51,356 nt of DNA, from contig NW_019091574.1 in assembly GCF_001949145.1 (NCBI RefSeq), positions 319,771 through 371,126 on the forward strand, in the 5' to 3' direction. A program made the translations under genes and the position numbers. This document shows, piece by piece, positions 40,601 to 51,356 of the stretch. Position 1 is the first letter of the stretch. Each line of letters opens with the position of its first letter. The DNA is from Acanthaster planci (Eukaryota > Echinodermata > Asteroidea > Valvatida > Acanthasteridae). Below the pieces are notes generated by a model. It made no database searches, was not told the DNA's origin, and was given only the letters and a program-made list of their open reading frames with translations.

Positions 40601-42419
40601 TTCGGATCTATTTTACCACATCCTAACAATGGTAAAAAACCTAGAGAAGAGTGGTCAAAGTTCTCATGACTGCAAACCAACCACAGCCCATGTCAACAGT
40701 CTATGTCATGTTGCTATAATGTAATGTGATTCAGGCACCAGTTTCAAGTGAATTAATTGGGCAAGAGTATTAAAGTCATAAGTAAAATGCTAGCCCCGTG
40801 CTTCAAGTGCATTGCAGACACATCCCACACGATACATCTACTAAATTACATGGTATCGGTACATAGCCTGGCTACGCCAGGCCCCACTTGCTCATGCCCG
40901 AGTTCAGGTGAACCCGATGAATCCATCTATTCATTACATTCCTTACATTCTTGGTCAGCACATTGGAATGCAAACTTATTCCCTTGTTCATCTATTCAAA
41001 TGTCAAGTAGTAAGGAATCCAATTTCCAAATGTCATAAATGTAATTTCCTGAGATGTATGAATACAATATTCAAATGTAAGACTAATTTACACAAATTAC
41101 ACTAATTTACACGAACACGAATATGAAACTTAACATAAAGCTAAACACCAAACAGCACAAAAGTTTGGAATGGAACGTTAAAATTGATGAACAACTTCAC
41201 TAAAAGCAATATCATGCACACTTTTAAAGGGCATGTTACCTTGAAAAGTTGAATTTTAAAAAAAATTAAATAAAATAACAGCAAGAAACAATAGGATTAA
41301 AAATCATTTACTATATATCCATTCATTACCAAACTCTTCACAGAAGTGTATGAGCTGTCCAAACTGGGTCTAATTTGTAACTCGGAGAAATTCAGATGTC
41401 CAACTGGTACCTTTTGGTTAGGAAATAACAGATCAAGTAATAATCTCTTTATGTTTTTCATTTGGTTCCATATTAGTCATTGTCATATCTCTGTCTTTGA
41501 TAGTAGAGCCCAGAACGACATAACAGGGCAATATATATGCATATCACACCGTGAGATATCTCATTCTGCCAATCTCACATGAACAAGACAGAAGAGCTTC
41601 AGGATGTTCAAGAGTGACCGTTGTTGCTCATTTAGTCACTTTTGCGTAATACCCATTATACGTTTTGTTGATTGGCTACCAGGGAATTTGATCAATGGTC
41701 GTGCTTATATAACAGACTTGTTTCCACCCCGCAGTGTTTAAGGTACTGGTAATGCAGGGACCGCTAACCAGACTACATTACATGTGAACTTGTTCTCACT
41801 GGTACCTGCACTACTTTCACATTAGAGTTAAAGCAATTAAAGAAAGTGAGGGAACAGTGCATGAGATAATATCGCTAACATCTGTTATGTTAATTATTTG
41901 TGACAGTAGACCTATCGTCTTTTGAAATTCAAAGCTCGTTCAAAGCTTCTTTAGGATAAATTCCTCAGCCTCAACAAAATTAAGACAGAACAATTGTTGA
42001 CTGCCGTGATATAAGATATGACGTTTTGAACACAAGAGGGGCGCATAGCCTCCCAAGGTGAAACTGAGGGTGCTACGCATGCCCTAGCATATTCAAAACT
42101 TCGTATCTCACATCAAAGCAGTCAACACAGAGTGTTTGTAAATTAAATTTACGATATGGAATTCAAATTATATCCCGATTATTTTTATGAAGTGAGCAGT
42201 ACAATATTTTGTCTAATGAAATGTTCTCAAAAGCTGTTCCATTTCATTGCAAAAAAAAATTACCATTAGATTATTTGGCATCAAATTACATGCAGTACAA
42301 TTAAAAACAATATTAAAGCAAAACAAAAGATAGCACAAACTGAGACTTAAATGGCATACACAGACAAAATATTGCCTTCCAAAAAAGTAATAGTACCAGG
42401 AATATACTTTGCAGGAATT
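37617..42419. other. AT-rich intergenic region between the two convergent genes
   Basis: Contains AATAAA signals at about 38,236 and 38,703 for the plus strand, TACATG runs (40,246-40,262) and a small GCCTGG/CCAGGC hairpin near 40,867. No coding exon or transposon end was recognised. Confidence 0.4.
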
Positions 42420-45400
42420 CTAGCAGGCTATGGGATTTGCAATAACCATCTCCCCATTGTCCATATTACAACTGGTACTAGTCACTGGAAAACTGTCACC
42501 ACTAGAGGGTGCTGCAGCACTTCCATTATTACCCTCCCTCCTGCTGGTGTTAGGACCATGCTTGTTTTCATTTGAATCCATGGCAACACTTGGAACCTTA
42601 TTTGAATAAACCAGATCACTTGTTACTCTACCACTATCTTCCATGTCACTAGACACCTTGGTTTCAACTTTTGATGAAGCAGCACTTGCTTTGAGTGGAT
42701 CAGTTGTATCTGGGTGGTTGTGAAGAGGAGAATGAGGGACAGCAAACAGGTTCTGCTCCACAAAACCGTTTGGCTCTAGCTGATATATGTTGGGATCAAC
42801 TTGTTTATGGGGATGGAGCATGGCGTTGGCACTTGCTGGGTGTGGTGGGAGGTCATCTAGGGTGTAGGGCTGTTGCTTGGATTGCAACGACTGTCCGTTC
42901 TTGAAATAAAAGAGGAGGAAGCATCATGTCAACATTGTTGTACTAGTACATAATCCCAGAGGATGGGATCTTTTTTTCGTCATTACGGAAGAACTGTGAT
43001 TAGTTTGGTTTGGATATCAAGGTCAAGATAATGTGGGTAATGTCAAAGATTATGGATTTAAACTTGAGGAGTGCAGTGGAACAAGTACACCGTTGATGTC
43101 AGGAACCACTTTCAAATTATGGGACCAAAGGTGCATGTGGACAACTTATCAAATTTAAAAAATCAAAATTACTTGTGTACTTCACAGACAAAAAAAAAAA
43201 TGATTTCACAAGATTTTTAGGGCAGACGTTCTAAACCACACTTTGTAGAATGTGCCAAAGCTGACATGAAAGCATTTGTCACACATTTTTCTTGGAATTT
43301 AGGGGTTGGTCTCTATTCCATATATCCAGGTGTCACTGCTTTTTACTAGTTCCCATATTTCCAATAATTGCATCCCACTAGTTTGAACCTTGGCAGTTGA
43401 CCAGCTACCTTTGTGCCTCCCTTCACCCTGAACAGGGTACTTATGAGGGCAGACTGTACTTGAACAGCCTTTACAGTATGTACTACAGCAGGTGTCTGAA
43501 ACTGACCATGGATGCAAACTTTGAAGAGTAAACCACAAGAAGTCACACTTTATAGATGACTTATTGAAATTGTTCTACTTTTGGAAACTTATTATTTGGG
43601 TCCTGATGTTTAGCTAAGTTGCAATTCTGTGGGCTACCGGTAGATAATTAGCTGTATCAAAAGCAGTCTGGAGAAAAAAGTTTGATCAAACCATGTACCT
43701 GTAAAATATAATATACCGGTACTTGCATGGGTGCATGTCAGTGATAATGCAACAAAGTGGAACCAGACAGTCAGTGAAATAGTACACTGTGACTCATAAC
43801 TAATTTCCACCTCTTACCTCACTTCTGACTTCAGAAGCCTGAGGTAAGTCACTGAATGCTGGGTTGGTATAAAAAGCCCCATCCCTCGGTTTGCGGCGAC
43901 GCACACCAAATGGCTTTCCAAATGCTTTTCTGGAAAGGGGAAAAAAAAGCCAAAATATCATTTTCTCATTAGAGCACAACACTTTAGTACAATTAAAATT
44001 GAGCTGGAAATTATTTCCCAAAGTTGAATTAAACTCTTGTCAGAAAAATTGAAAATAAGACAAGAAACTACTTCAAGGAGCTTGCAGTGTAAACTCGCTG
44101 ATTGCAGGTCTCTTTGTGCTTCTCCGTCATGTGCATGATGAGTAGGCTCTTGGTGCATTACATGTTACCAGCTTAAAATTACAAAACCTGCCTTCAATAA
44201 GGGTGAACCATGCAAACTATATTAACTGCTAATAAAAACTGCATCTAAAAATGGCCATATCTTTCTGAGATTGTATTATTTTTGTAATACAGTGTTGTAC
44301 ACAGAGCTAGAACACCCATACACGTACACAGCAGGTGTACCCACTGAGTACCCAGATCACCTAGTTAACAGCTACAGTGTACATGTACATGTACATGTAG
44401 TTAACAGCAGGCCACATACTGTAAGAATTCCTTTGCAGGTTCACACACATTTGTGACAGACACAGGGAACATGGCCACTTTCCCAGCATGTAATCAACCC
44501 AGCATGTAGCATTTCTGTAAAGACAGGTACATGTCATGTACACACTCCAATTTGGAGATTAAGGGCAAAATCCACTGTGTACAGCTGAGGCTGTCCTAAT
44601 GCACAGACCACATAATCCAATATCTCAACCTTAGAACTTAGTTGGTGCCACTGTACAGGGACAGAAAACACATACAATGCCAGTTTGTCAAAATTTCAGT
44701 AAATACATGTAAAGGTCAATTTAAAGGTTACATTTAATACATGTAAAGGTTAATTTCTAATTCAAAGGAAACAATCTTTGTAAGTGCAAAGCAGGTACAT
44801 GTAAGTGATGCATGTGACATTTACCTCAAAAGAACAGAAATTCCACTTTTAGACCATGATTAATTAAAAGCAGTTTGTGTTGCATGATGGATCTGCCCGG
44901 AGTCCTGTATAATAAAAATTACTGTTTATGTTCTGTCTGCTGATCTGACCTGATGTTGATGACAACTTTTGGTGTTTACTTTACCAGGTACAGGGGCTCG
45001 ACATTTTTCGCTGCCTTTTAGCACAGTGCCATTGGTGCTAAGGACTGAAAGACAGAGCATCACCAGGGCCCAAGGTACATGTACATGTATACATGAATAG
45101 TGGGGTACTTAAAAGAAAACACTCAGCCAATCAAATGCTTGGCAAAAGATCTAGTGCACTCTTGGGAAAAACAGCTCAAAGTGACTACACTAGCTGTATT
45201 AGTATGTCAGAGTAGGGCAAAATTCAAATCTGCATCAAGTGCCAGGCAACGGAACACATGAAATTTTAGCCGATTACCAAATTTTCTGAGCAAAACACCT
45301 TTCCAAAAGCAATTGTGAGCATGCCAGCTCAGTAGGGACCTGGACTTAAATACTCTGAAATGGAAGATACCGGTACATGGAAAGTGCACTCCTGCATAAC

Positions 45401-48400
45401 AAGTCACATACGGTACAGGTTAAGCTGTCCGTCTGATTGGAGGTACATGTACATACGTACATGCATCATATCTGAATGTACATGTACATGTACATGTATG
45501 GTCTGCATAAAGCCCTGTTCTCATGTAACACAAGGTTGAGAGTCCAATGAGTACAGAAAATACAGAACCGAATGACAGATACACAGTAGCTTACAGGTAG
45601 AAATACCATCGTTATTTTGATGGCTACACGAATGGTGGCCAAAAGGTTGCAGGCAGTAAATACATGTACATGTAGGTCCAAAATTGCCTGCATGAATCGA
45701 ATCACAATTTGTACACTGTCAAACTCTCTGCTATTAGAGCATTTCCTGGCATGTGGAATGGTGATGGGCCTTATGATTGATTTCTTTTTTGGGGGAGGGG
45801 GTTATCTCTGGAGTGAATATCTTCAAACTCATCAGTTAAGCCACTGAAAATTAAAAGGACAACAAAAGATGAAGTGACCTTTAATTTGATATACATGTAC
45901 ATGTGTCTTGAACACCTGAGCAACTTGTATTTTTCCTGATTTTTTTAAGTTGGAATGTTTATCACTGTTGACTATGGCAACTTATTTACTGGTCTGCACG
46001 AACAATGAACGAGCAGATGGACAGATGGCCAGAAAGGACAGGTGGCCATCGACTCAAAGCAGTAACAGGTGCCCACTAGGACAGGAAACCATAATGGACA
46101 GTCAGCCATACTGTACAATAGCCGACATGAGCAGAAGCCGATTTCACAAAACTTTACTTGATGTAACTCCACTGCTACATTTATTATGTAAGTTGAGCAA
46201 CAAATGTACACTTACATGTATGCACTGACTGTGTACATGTAAGTCTGTGACTTACGCAACAAATGGTGGCATGATATACACCTATACACAGTCATTTTAG
46301 GTGGCGTAAGTTGTGCCAAATGAAGCCTAAACGAACAATTTGATCAGCTTATTATGTTTGGTTATTATGTTTCATTGCTGAACTTTATTCAAGGCTTATA
46401 TGAGAAACATACAACTTTTACAAGTTACAAGTTATTACAACTTTTTGTGAAATCGAACGTAAGTATATTGCACAGCTACAGCATAAATTTGTGGTAGTCT
46501 TACGCATGGTTCAAAGTTACGCCAAGTTTCATGAAATCGGCTGCAGATAGTACAGATAGGCATTTAGCTGCATGTACTGTACATTGTAAAATTACTAACA
46601 GGCTGTGGACAGGCAGCCACTACGGACGGAACATTGAAGGGCAAGTGGCTACTACAACACAAACTGATGAAAGCCAAAAATATTTACATGTATTTACATG
46701 TGCCTACATGTGCAAAGAGTGAGTAATTATGTTGAGTCAGGTGACCACCCCAGACAAGAGTAGATGGACAAGTTGAGGGGGACAGAAAGAACTTGAATAT
46801 TTCTTACTTTGTACAAGAGTAATTCAATATGTACATTCACTACTTACTAAAACTCTGTTACTACCTGAAAAATGCACAGCTGACAAGCAGCACCACCATT
46901 CCTGCACAGGATAATGCACTCAGTAATACTCCGAGTGCCGGGACTACATGTATGCTTGGACTTTTGAAACCTCCTGCAAATGAGCAAAAGGAAACTTCAC
47001 AGTTAAGTAACAAATACATGAAAAAAAAATCTGGATACTTCTGCTGTACAGTAGCTTATGATGCCCTATCAGCCCCGAGCAAGACTAAAAGAGGACACAA
47101 TTTTCGTATCAATTAATGAAGGCTCCTTTGGTGGGAACTGCACTTCACTGGTTCACAAACGACTATGAAATACACCAGCTACACTTGTAGTCGCATCCTT
47201 ACAAACTGAACACTCCCCTGCAACATGGCTCTTTAACCAATGAAGGGGCGTTTTTGCTCAAGGCAGATTACGCTTACAAAAAGTCACCCGACCTCCCACC
47301 CGAGTAAGCTTTTTTAAGATTTTTTGCAAGCTCTTGGACAAGCACTGAGCATACAGTGTTTATCAATATATACGTTGGGTATGGGCAAAACCTGTTATAT
47401 AAATTAACATCTCCCCAACACACACACAAAAAACATCTTGAAAATACAAAACTCTCAAATGTCTACATGTACTTAAATATCTCAATGTACCGGAATGTGT
47501 ATGTACAAGGGTGATAACTCTTATGTTTTAGTTGAGATGTACATGTATATATATTGGACAGTTGTCTCAAAAATTCTTGATATCAAACTGCGGAGGTTTT
47601 AGTTGTGACAGATTGGACTCTGGGAATGCCTTTTCTGGACTGCATTTCCATACTTGTCCTTTAGGCACGCGTCTGCTAGACAATTTGAAGTACATGTACA
47701 TGTAGAATTCAATGTAAAGTGGAGAACATGTACATGTACAGCAATGAATTTAGCAACCAATGGCAAGTAGCTATTTTGCATTCTCAACCCGATGCCATGA
47801 CTAAGCGTCACAAACACACAAATTAAAGAGAGAGTGCCATACATGTATAAGAAGAGTTTGTGCAGTCTTTCACAACACCTTCATAAATCATTCAAAATCT
47901 GAGGGGGTTTCCAAATGTTAGCCAGTTCTCTTGTTTTGCTTCAGTTTCATGTATTTAGTTTCATAAGATCACCCCATCTGGCTCAATGCATTTCTATGTG
48001 TACTTTAGGCTTCAAAAACAATTTTATAGCAGCAACGCAATGTGAAACTAATGTCTGAAGTACTTTCATTTGGTTTTGGAAGTGAATGTAAAGTCAAATG
48101 ATTGAGTAGCATTATGAGATAAATCTGATGATTAAAACCATTGTGGAAAATGGCTGAGGTCACAGATCGGAAACGCAGCGTTTCTTTGTCATCAATGTTG
48201 TTACTAATTCATATTTTTCTTTTCAACTGATACAACTGTTGTGCCATTTTATGTATTTAACCATTTGCTGCCAGGTGCTTTAAAAATGCACTGCACACAT
48301 ATGGGCGATTTTCAAGATTTTTGTTTTCAAAATTCTTTACAAATTCATCATTTTATTTAATGGACGTTTACTCCTACACGAATGACTGTTTGGTGGCTAC

Positions 48401-49970
48401 TCTGAGCTGACAGGTACCTTCATTGACTCCTGAATATTTCAGCCAGGCCTGCCGCCCCATTAAAGAGAGCCCAGAATTGTGATGTGTTGCATAATTTCCT
48501 TTGTCCACAGTGAAAGCGAGTAGCATATTTCAAACACGGCTGGATTAGCATGCAGCAGTGCTGTGTCGCTCATCAATGGGGCCCTGGAGCACTTTTGTCC
48601 ACAGTGCTAATCTGTGGGCGTGTCATGCCCAAAACAGTGGTACACTGTTTAAAAACAGTAACGGATTACCGTGGAAAAATGCAAGCCGAAAATGATGGCA
48701 ATTCCCAGCAGCAGGTCCTTTGTTCCGAGTACGGTCTTCTGTTACATGGACCAGCTTTTTTGTTCCATTTCGGGCACCCAAGCTCTGCGTATAAACCCAT
48801 AGTGCTCGAAACAGGGTTCCCTGGCAGCAAGTGGTTAAAAGATATTTGCAATGAAAATTCTGAGTTTGAAGGTGTTTTTAAAGTTCATGTAATAATTTAA
48901 TTTTGCTTCTTTTGCATCACTGTTACCATAGAAATTACAGTGTAATGTCAACCAACTGGCTGCTACACTGTACCGGTACATATGTAACAACTCTAATAAT
49001 GTAATTAACCTTGTTAATACGAATTCTTGTGAACATGAAATCTTGGTCTTGACAGAATACATGTGTGTACACTATGATATGTTACTAGCATTTTGGCTAC
49101 ATCTACACATGTTGGTCAACCAGCAGAAATGTTTGTACTGAAGAGAGTCAGCTGCATATCGATGCCAAAAAATAGTTATGCAAGCAACTTCACTTGGCAC
49201 ATTCCGTTTTACAATGTGAGTTGTCTCTTGACACAACTTCCTACCTTGAATGTTTGTGTCAGTTTTCACAGCTTTATCAACGCTGTCAGTCATCTTGTGA
49301 CCTCCTTTACTGGCAGTTGACCTTTGCCCTGTGACCTCAGAGGTGAAGTCTGACGAGGCTAAATAGAAGAAAGTACTGTTAACTGGTTTCCTGTGCACAT
49401 CTGCCTCATTTTCATCATCCTCATTCTCCCTGGACAATGTGGTTGCTGGTTGCCTAGGTAATAGAGTAGCAAATAGAGTTTCTGATGTGGAAACTGAATT
49501 ATGCGTATTGGCCAAACCGGTCGAGTTGGTAGTTTTCATCTGCAAAGTTGTTTCAAAGATAGCTGTGTTTCCTTTTGGTACTTGTTGACTTGTGACATGG
49601 AGCTGTGGGGTGGTGTTCAGTCCCACACAAATGTTTGGATCAGAAGAATTCACCATGGCCTCACAGTTGATTCCATCAAGCAGATCTGAGTAGAAACCAA
49701 ACCAGAAGCCACAGCCCAACATGGCCCCCTCACACAGGGCACGGCAGGGTCGAAGGAGCGGTCCACTTGTGCTGCACTGTGGGAAGGCAGCCGCGCACAG
49801 GAAAAGCTGCACATTTTCATAGCAACCGATGGCTATCAATGTCTGGAAAGCACTTCCCAGGTTGGGCGGAATTTGGTCACGAGATGCATGCCCAAGACTG
49901 CTTGGGAAGCCCGTCTGGGTATAGGGAAGAGCAGAGCAAATATCGACAGGAATCTCCTCACAAGTCGTAC
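42420..49970 (-). CDS. Frizzled-type CRD single-pass membrane receptor, 5' partial
   Basis: Four minus-strand exons (49,970-49,245; 46,973-46,865; 43,929-43,818; 42,899-42,420) join in phase (1, 2, 0) to about 475 residues ending at TAG 42,420. Exon one holds a complete Frizzled CRD with all ten cysteines: CEEIPVDIC, the LPYTQTGFPSSLGH loop, IGCYENVQLFLC, FPQC, RPCRALC, GCGFWFGF, NC and ICVG. CRDs of this fold bind Wnt lipid or related ligands. A Ser/Thr-rich stalk with four N-glycosylation sequons follows. Exon two encodes one helix (VVPALGVLLSALSCAGMVVL, then LVSCAFF) with RKAFGKPFGVRRRKPR as stop-transfer signal. The roughly 195-residue tail has no kinase or seven-helix domain but includes FYTNPAF, an NPxF sorting-type motif. 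The phase 1 start implies an upstream signal-peptide exon, not found. ROR, MuSK, corin and MFRP all differ in layout. Confidence 0.85.
44379..44399. repeat. (TACATG)n run
   Basis: Three and a half copies of TACATG in an intron of the CRD receptor gene. A similar perfect run of 20 bases lies at 45,479-45,498, and two-copy runs are scattered over the whole window. Confidence 0.8.
48257..48838 (-). mobile_element. TTAA-flanked MITE (piggyBac-like), copy 3, inverted
   Basis: TTAACCATTTGCTGCCAGG at the left and CCTGGCAGCAAGTGGTTAA at the right give 19-base inverted ends with one mismatch and TTAA on both sides. Internal landmarks match copies 1 and 2 in reverse orientation (TCCGAGTACGGTCTTCTGTT, CGGATTACCG, TTCAGCCAGGCCTG). 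It lies in the intron between the CRD exon and the transmembrane exon. Confidence 0.75.
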
Positions 49971-51202
49971 CTGGAATTAAAAATGAAGCAAAGGCTCATA
50001 CCCGTACTTTATTTGGGGTTATTAACACTTAAACTTAATTGTTCATGTAAGCTCTGTCTGTATCATATCAACTGGCTGCATCAAGTGGAATGTGCATTTT
50101 TTAGACACAGCTCCATCTTTCGAGAACAGGCCTAAGGAAGTGGCCAGAAACACTGCAATAATCCGTATGTTTTTTTGAAAAAAAATAAACAGTCATTCCT
50201 CATAAGAAAAAAGTTTCCATTCAATTTTGCCTGACATCAATCTTTTATGCTGGTACATGTAGTTCTCCTTTCTGTTCTTCATAAATAAGCAATTTAATCA
50301 TGTTTATTATGTCTGCTTGATTTTCTTGCCAGTGTCTGATTGAATCTGTGAAATAGTTATTATGTTGTCATTTATTTGGTCTCTACTGGTAGGTGATATT
50401 CTGGATGTCTGCTATTACCGTAGCATCCATTCAAAACTTACTGAATTCTGACAAACTAACCAGTATTTCTGCATCCTACATACAGAGCCAGTTTGGTATT
50501 TCAAAAAGCCAAGGTCTTTCGGGAACAAAGCATGCGCCTGAGTCAGCGTATGGCTGCGCTGATAGGACAGACTATCATGTGCATGCATAAAATACATGTA
50601 GCCTTGTGTTGTGCATGCGCTGTTAGAATACCGAACTGACTCACTGATCAACAATCAAAATGAAAAATCATCAGCTCATATCATGCATCTACATGTACAT
50701 GTACTAGCATTCCAGGAAGATCACTTAATTGAATTGTGTCCTACTGCTTGAAAATCTTAAGGAATTGTCAGCTCAGATCTTTCCTTTATACAGCTACATA
50801 ATTTTAAGGGTCAGAATTTTATGCTCCACAGCATGACAGGTGCTTAATGCATTTTCCAAATCACTGGTTGGACTGGGAGCTCTAGGGGCAAAATGACAGC
50901 CCTGAGAGGCCAAGGTAAGGTACCATCAATTATCCACACCCCCCCCCCAATTTGATTCCATAAATAAATAATCAACTTCTGATTCAATAACCATGATAAC
51001 TGGAGGCTTCTGAAGGTCAAATACTACAAGTACTGATGTACCAGTACACAGGTACATGTCAGCCATTCCATGGTGACTCACATGACATTTGAACAAAATG
51101 TTGAGTTTTAATGCATTACTGTTGCTAACTTATTTGATTCAAATTAGCACGTAACTAAGACAAGGCATTGTGAATGTATCTCTTAGTTTTTATTTAACCA
51201 CT
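49971..51202. other. Upstream of the visible CRD receptor exons; no signal-peptide exon found
   Basis: Presumed first intron or 5' flank. I looked on the minus strand for an ATG with a hydrophobic stretch ending in a phase 1 donor and saw none. A TACATG run lies at about 50,690-50,703. Confidence 0.35.
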
Positions 51203-51356
51203 TTAACCACTTCATGCCGGGCATTTTTCAATGTTGATAATGCTGGGCCGGCATGACTATCATTTTTTCCGTTTTCAAAACCCTTCAAAAATTCATCATT
51301 TCATTTAACGGTCGTTTCTGGCCGCACCAAGTAATCTTTAGGCACTACTCTAAGTT
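51203..51356 (-). mobile_element. TTAA-flanked MITE (piggyBac-like), copy 4, cut by window end
   Basis: Starts TTAACCACTTCATGCCGGGC and continues as the reverse complement of the right end of copy 2 (GGCATTTTTCAATGTTGATA-like, ATTCATCATTTCATTTAACG, GTAATCTTTAGGCACTACTC). Only the first 154 bases are in the window. Confidence 0.75.

Noticed and set aside
43299-43546. Minus-strand frames of 79 and 66 codons within the CRD receptor gene
   Set aside because: They lie in the intron between the last two exons, overlap each other in different frames and would break the reading frame if included.
49093-50135. Plus-strand frames at 49,093-50,135
   Set aside because: They are antisense to the CRD exon, whose minus-strand reading has all ten cysteines and proper splice sites.

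Overview
This is eukaryotic genomic DNA, about 38-40% GC by eye. It has GT-AG introns of 0.5-6 kb, many transposon relics and no bacterial-style gene packing. The palindromes TACATGTA and TACCGGTA recur constantly, and the two recognisable proteins are animal proteins (eIF4E and a Frizzled-type cysteine-rich receptor). A marine invertebrate, probably a deuterostome, fits best. The species cannot be fixed from the sequence alone.

Layout. (1) 1-1,041: the 3' end of a plus-strand gene or decayed gene. Its last open segment encodes a Pro/Ala-rich repeat and then a charged C-terminal tail, ending at 949 with a polyadenylation signal at 1,036. (2) 2,430-11,260: a repeat-rich block. It holds about 0.8-1 kb 'A blocks' (2,430-3,450; 6,440-7,250; a third split at 7,478/10,662), two copies of a higher-order array of about 150-bp units carrying TGACGTCA palindromes (3,560-4,650 and 4,651-6,100), a broken Ty3/gypsy reverse-transcriptase fragment inside one unit, and a 3.18-kb Harbinger-like element with perfect 21-bp terminal inverted repeats nested in the third A block. 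(3) 11,965-33,113: the eIF4E gene on the plus strand. Six core exons are certain and at least two alternative 5' exons are plausible. Its introns contain further A-block copies, an exact 100-bp tandem duplication, a TTAA-flanked MITE, a tRNA-derived SINE, perfect hairpins and an inverted copy of a segment found inside the Harbinger-like element. (4) 33,114-42,419: no confident gene. There is a second MITE copy, a pogo-like transposon end, one unassigned open frame and AT-rich sequence. (5) 42,420-49,970, minus strand: the last four exons of a single-pass membrane receptor made of a ten-cysteine Frizzled-type CRD, a Ser/Thr-rich stalk, one transmembrane helix and a tail of about 200 residues with no kinase. 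Its 5' (signal peptide) exon lies outside the window or was not found. MITE copies lie at 48,257 (in its first visible intron) and at the window end.

The two genes point in opposite directions and converge on the 33-42 kb gap. Nothing suggests that they work together. The most interesting material is the repeat block, where structured hairpin cassettes, cAMP-response-element-like palindromes and nested insertions allow relative dating. The other two high points are the orphan CRD receptor and the unusual 5' architecture of eIF4E.
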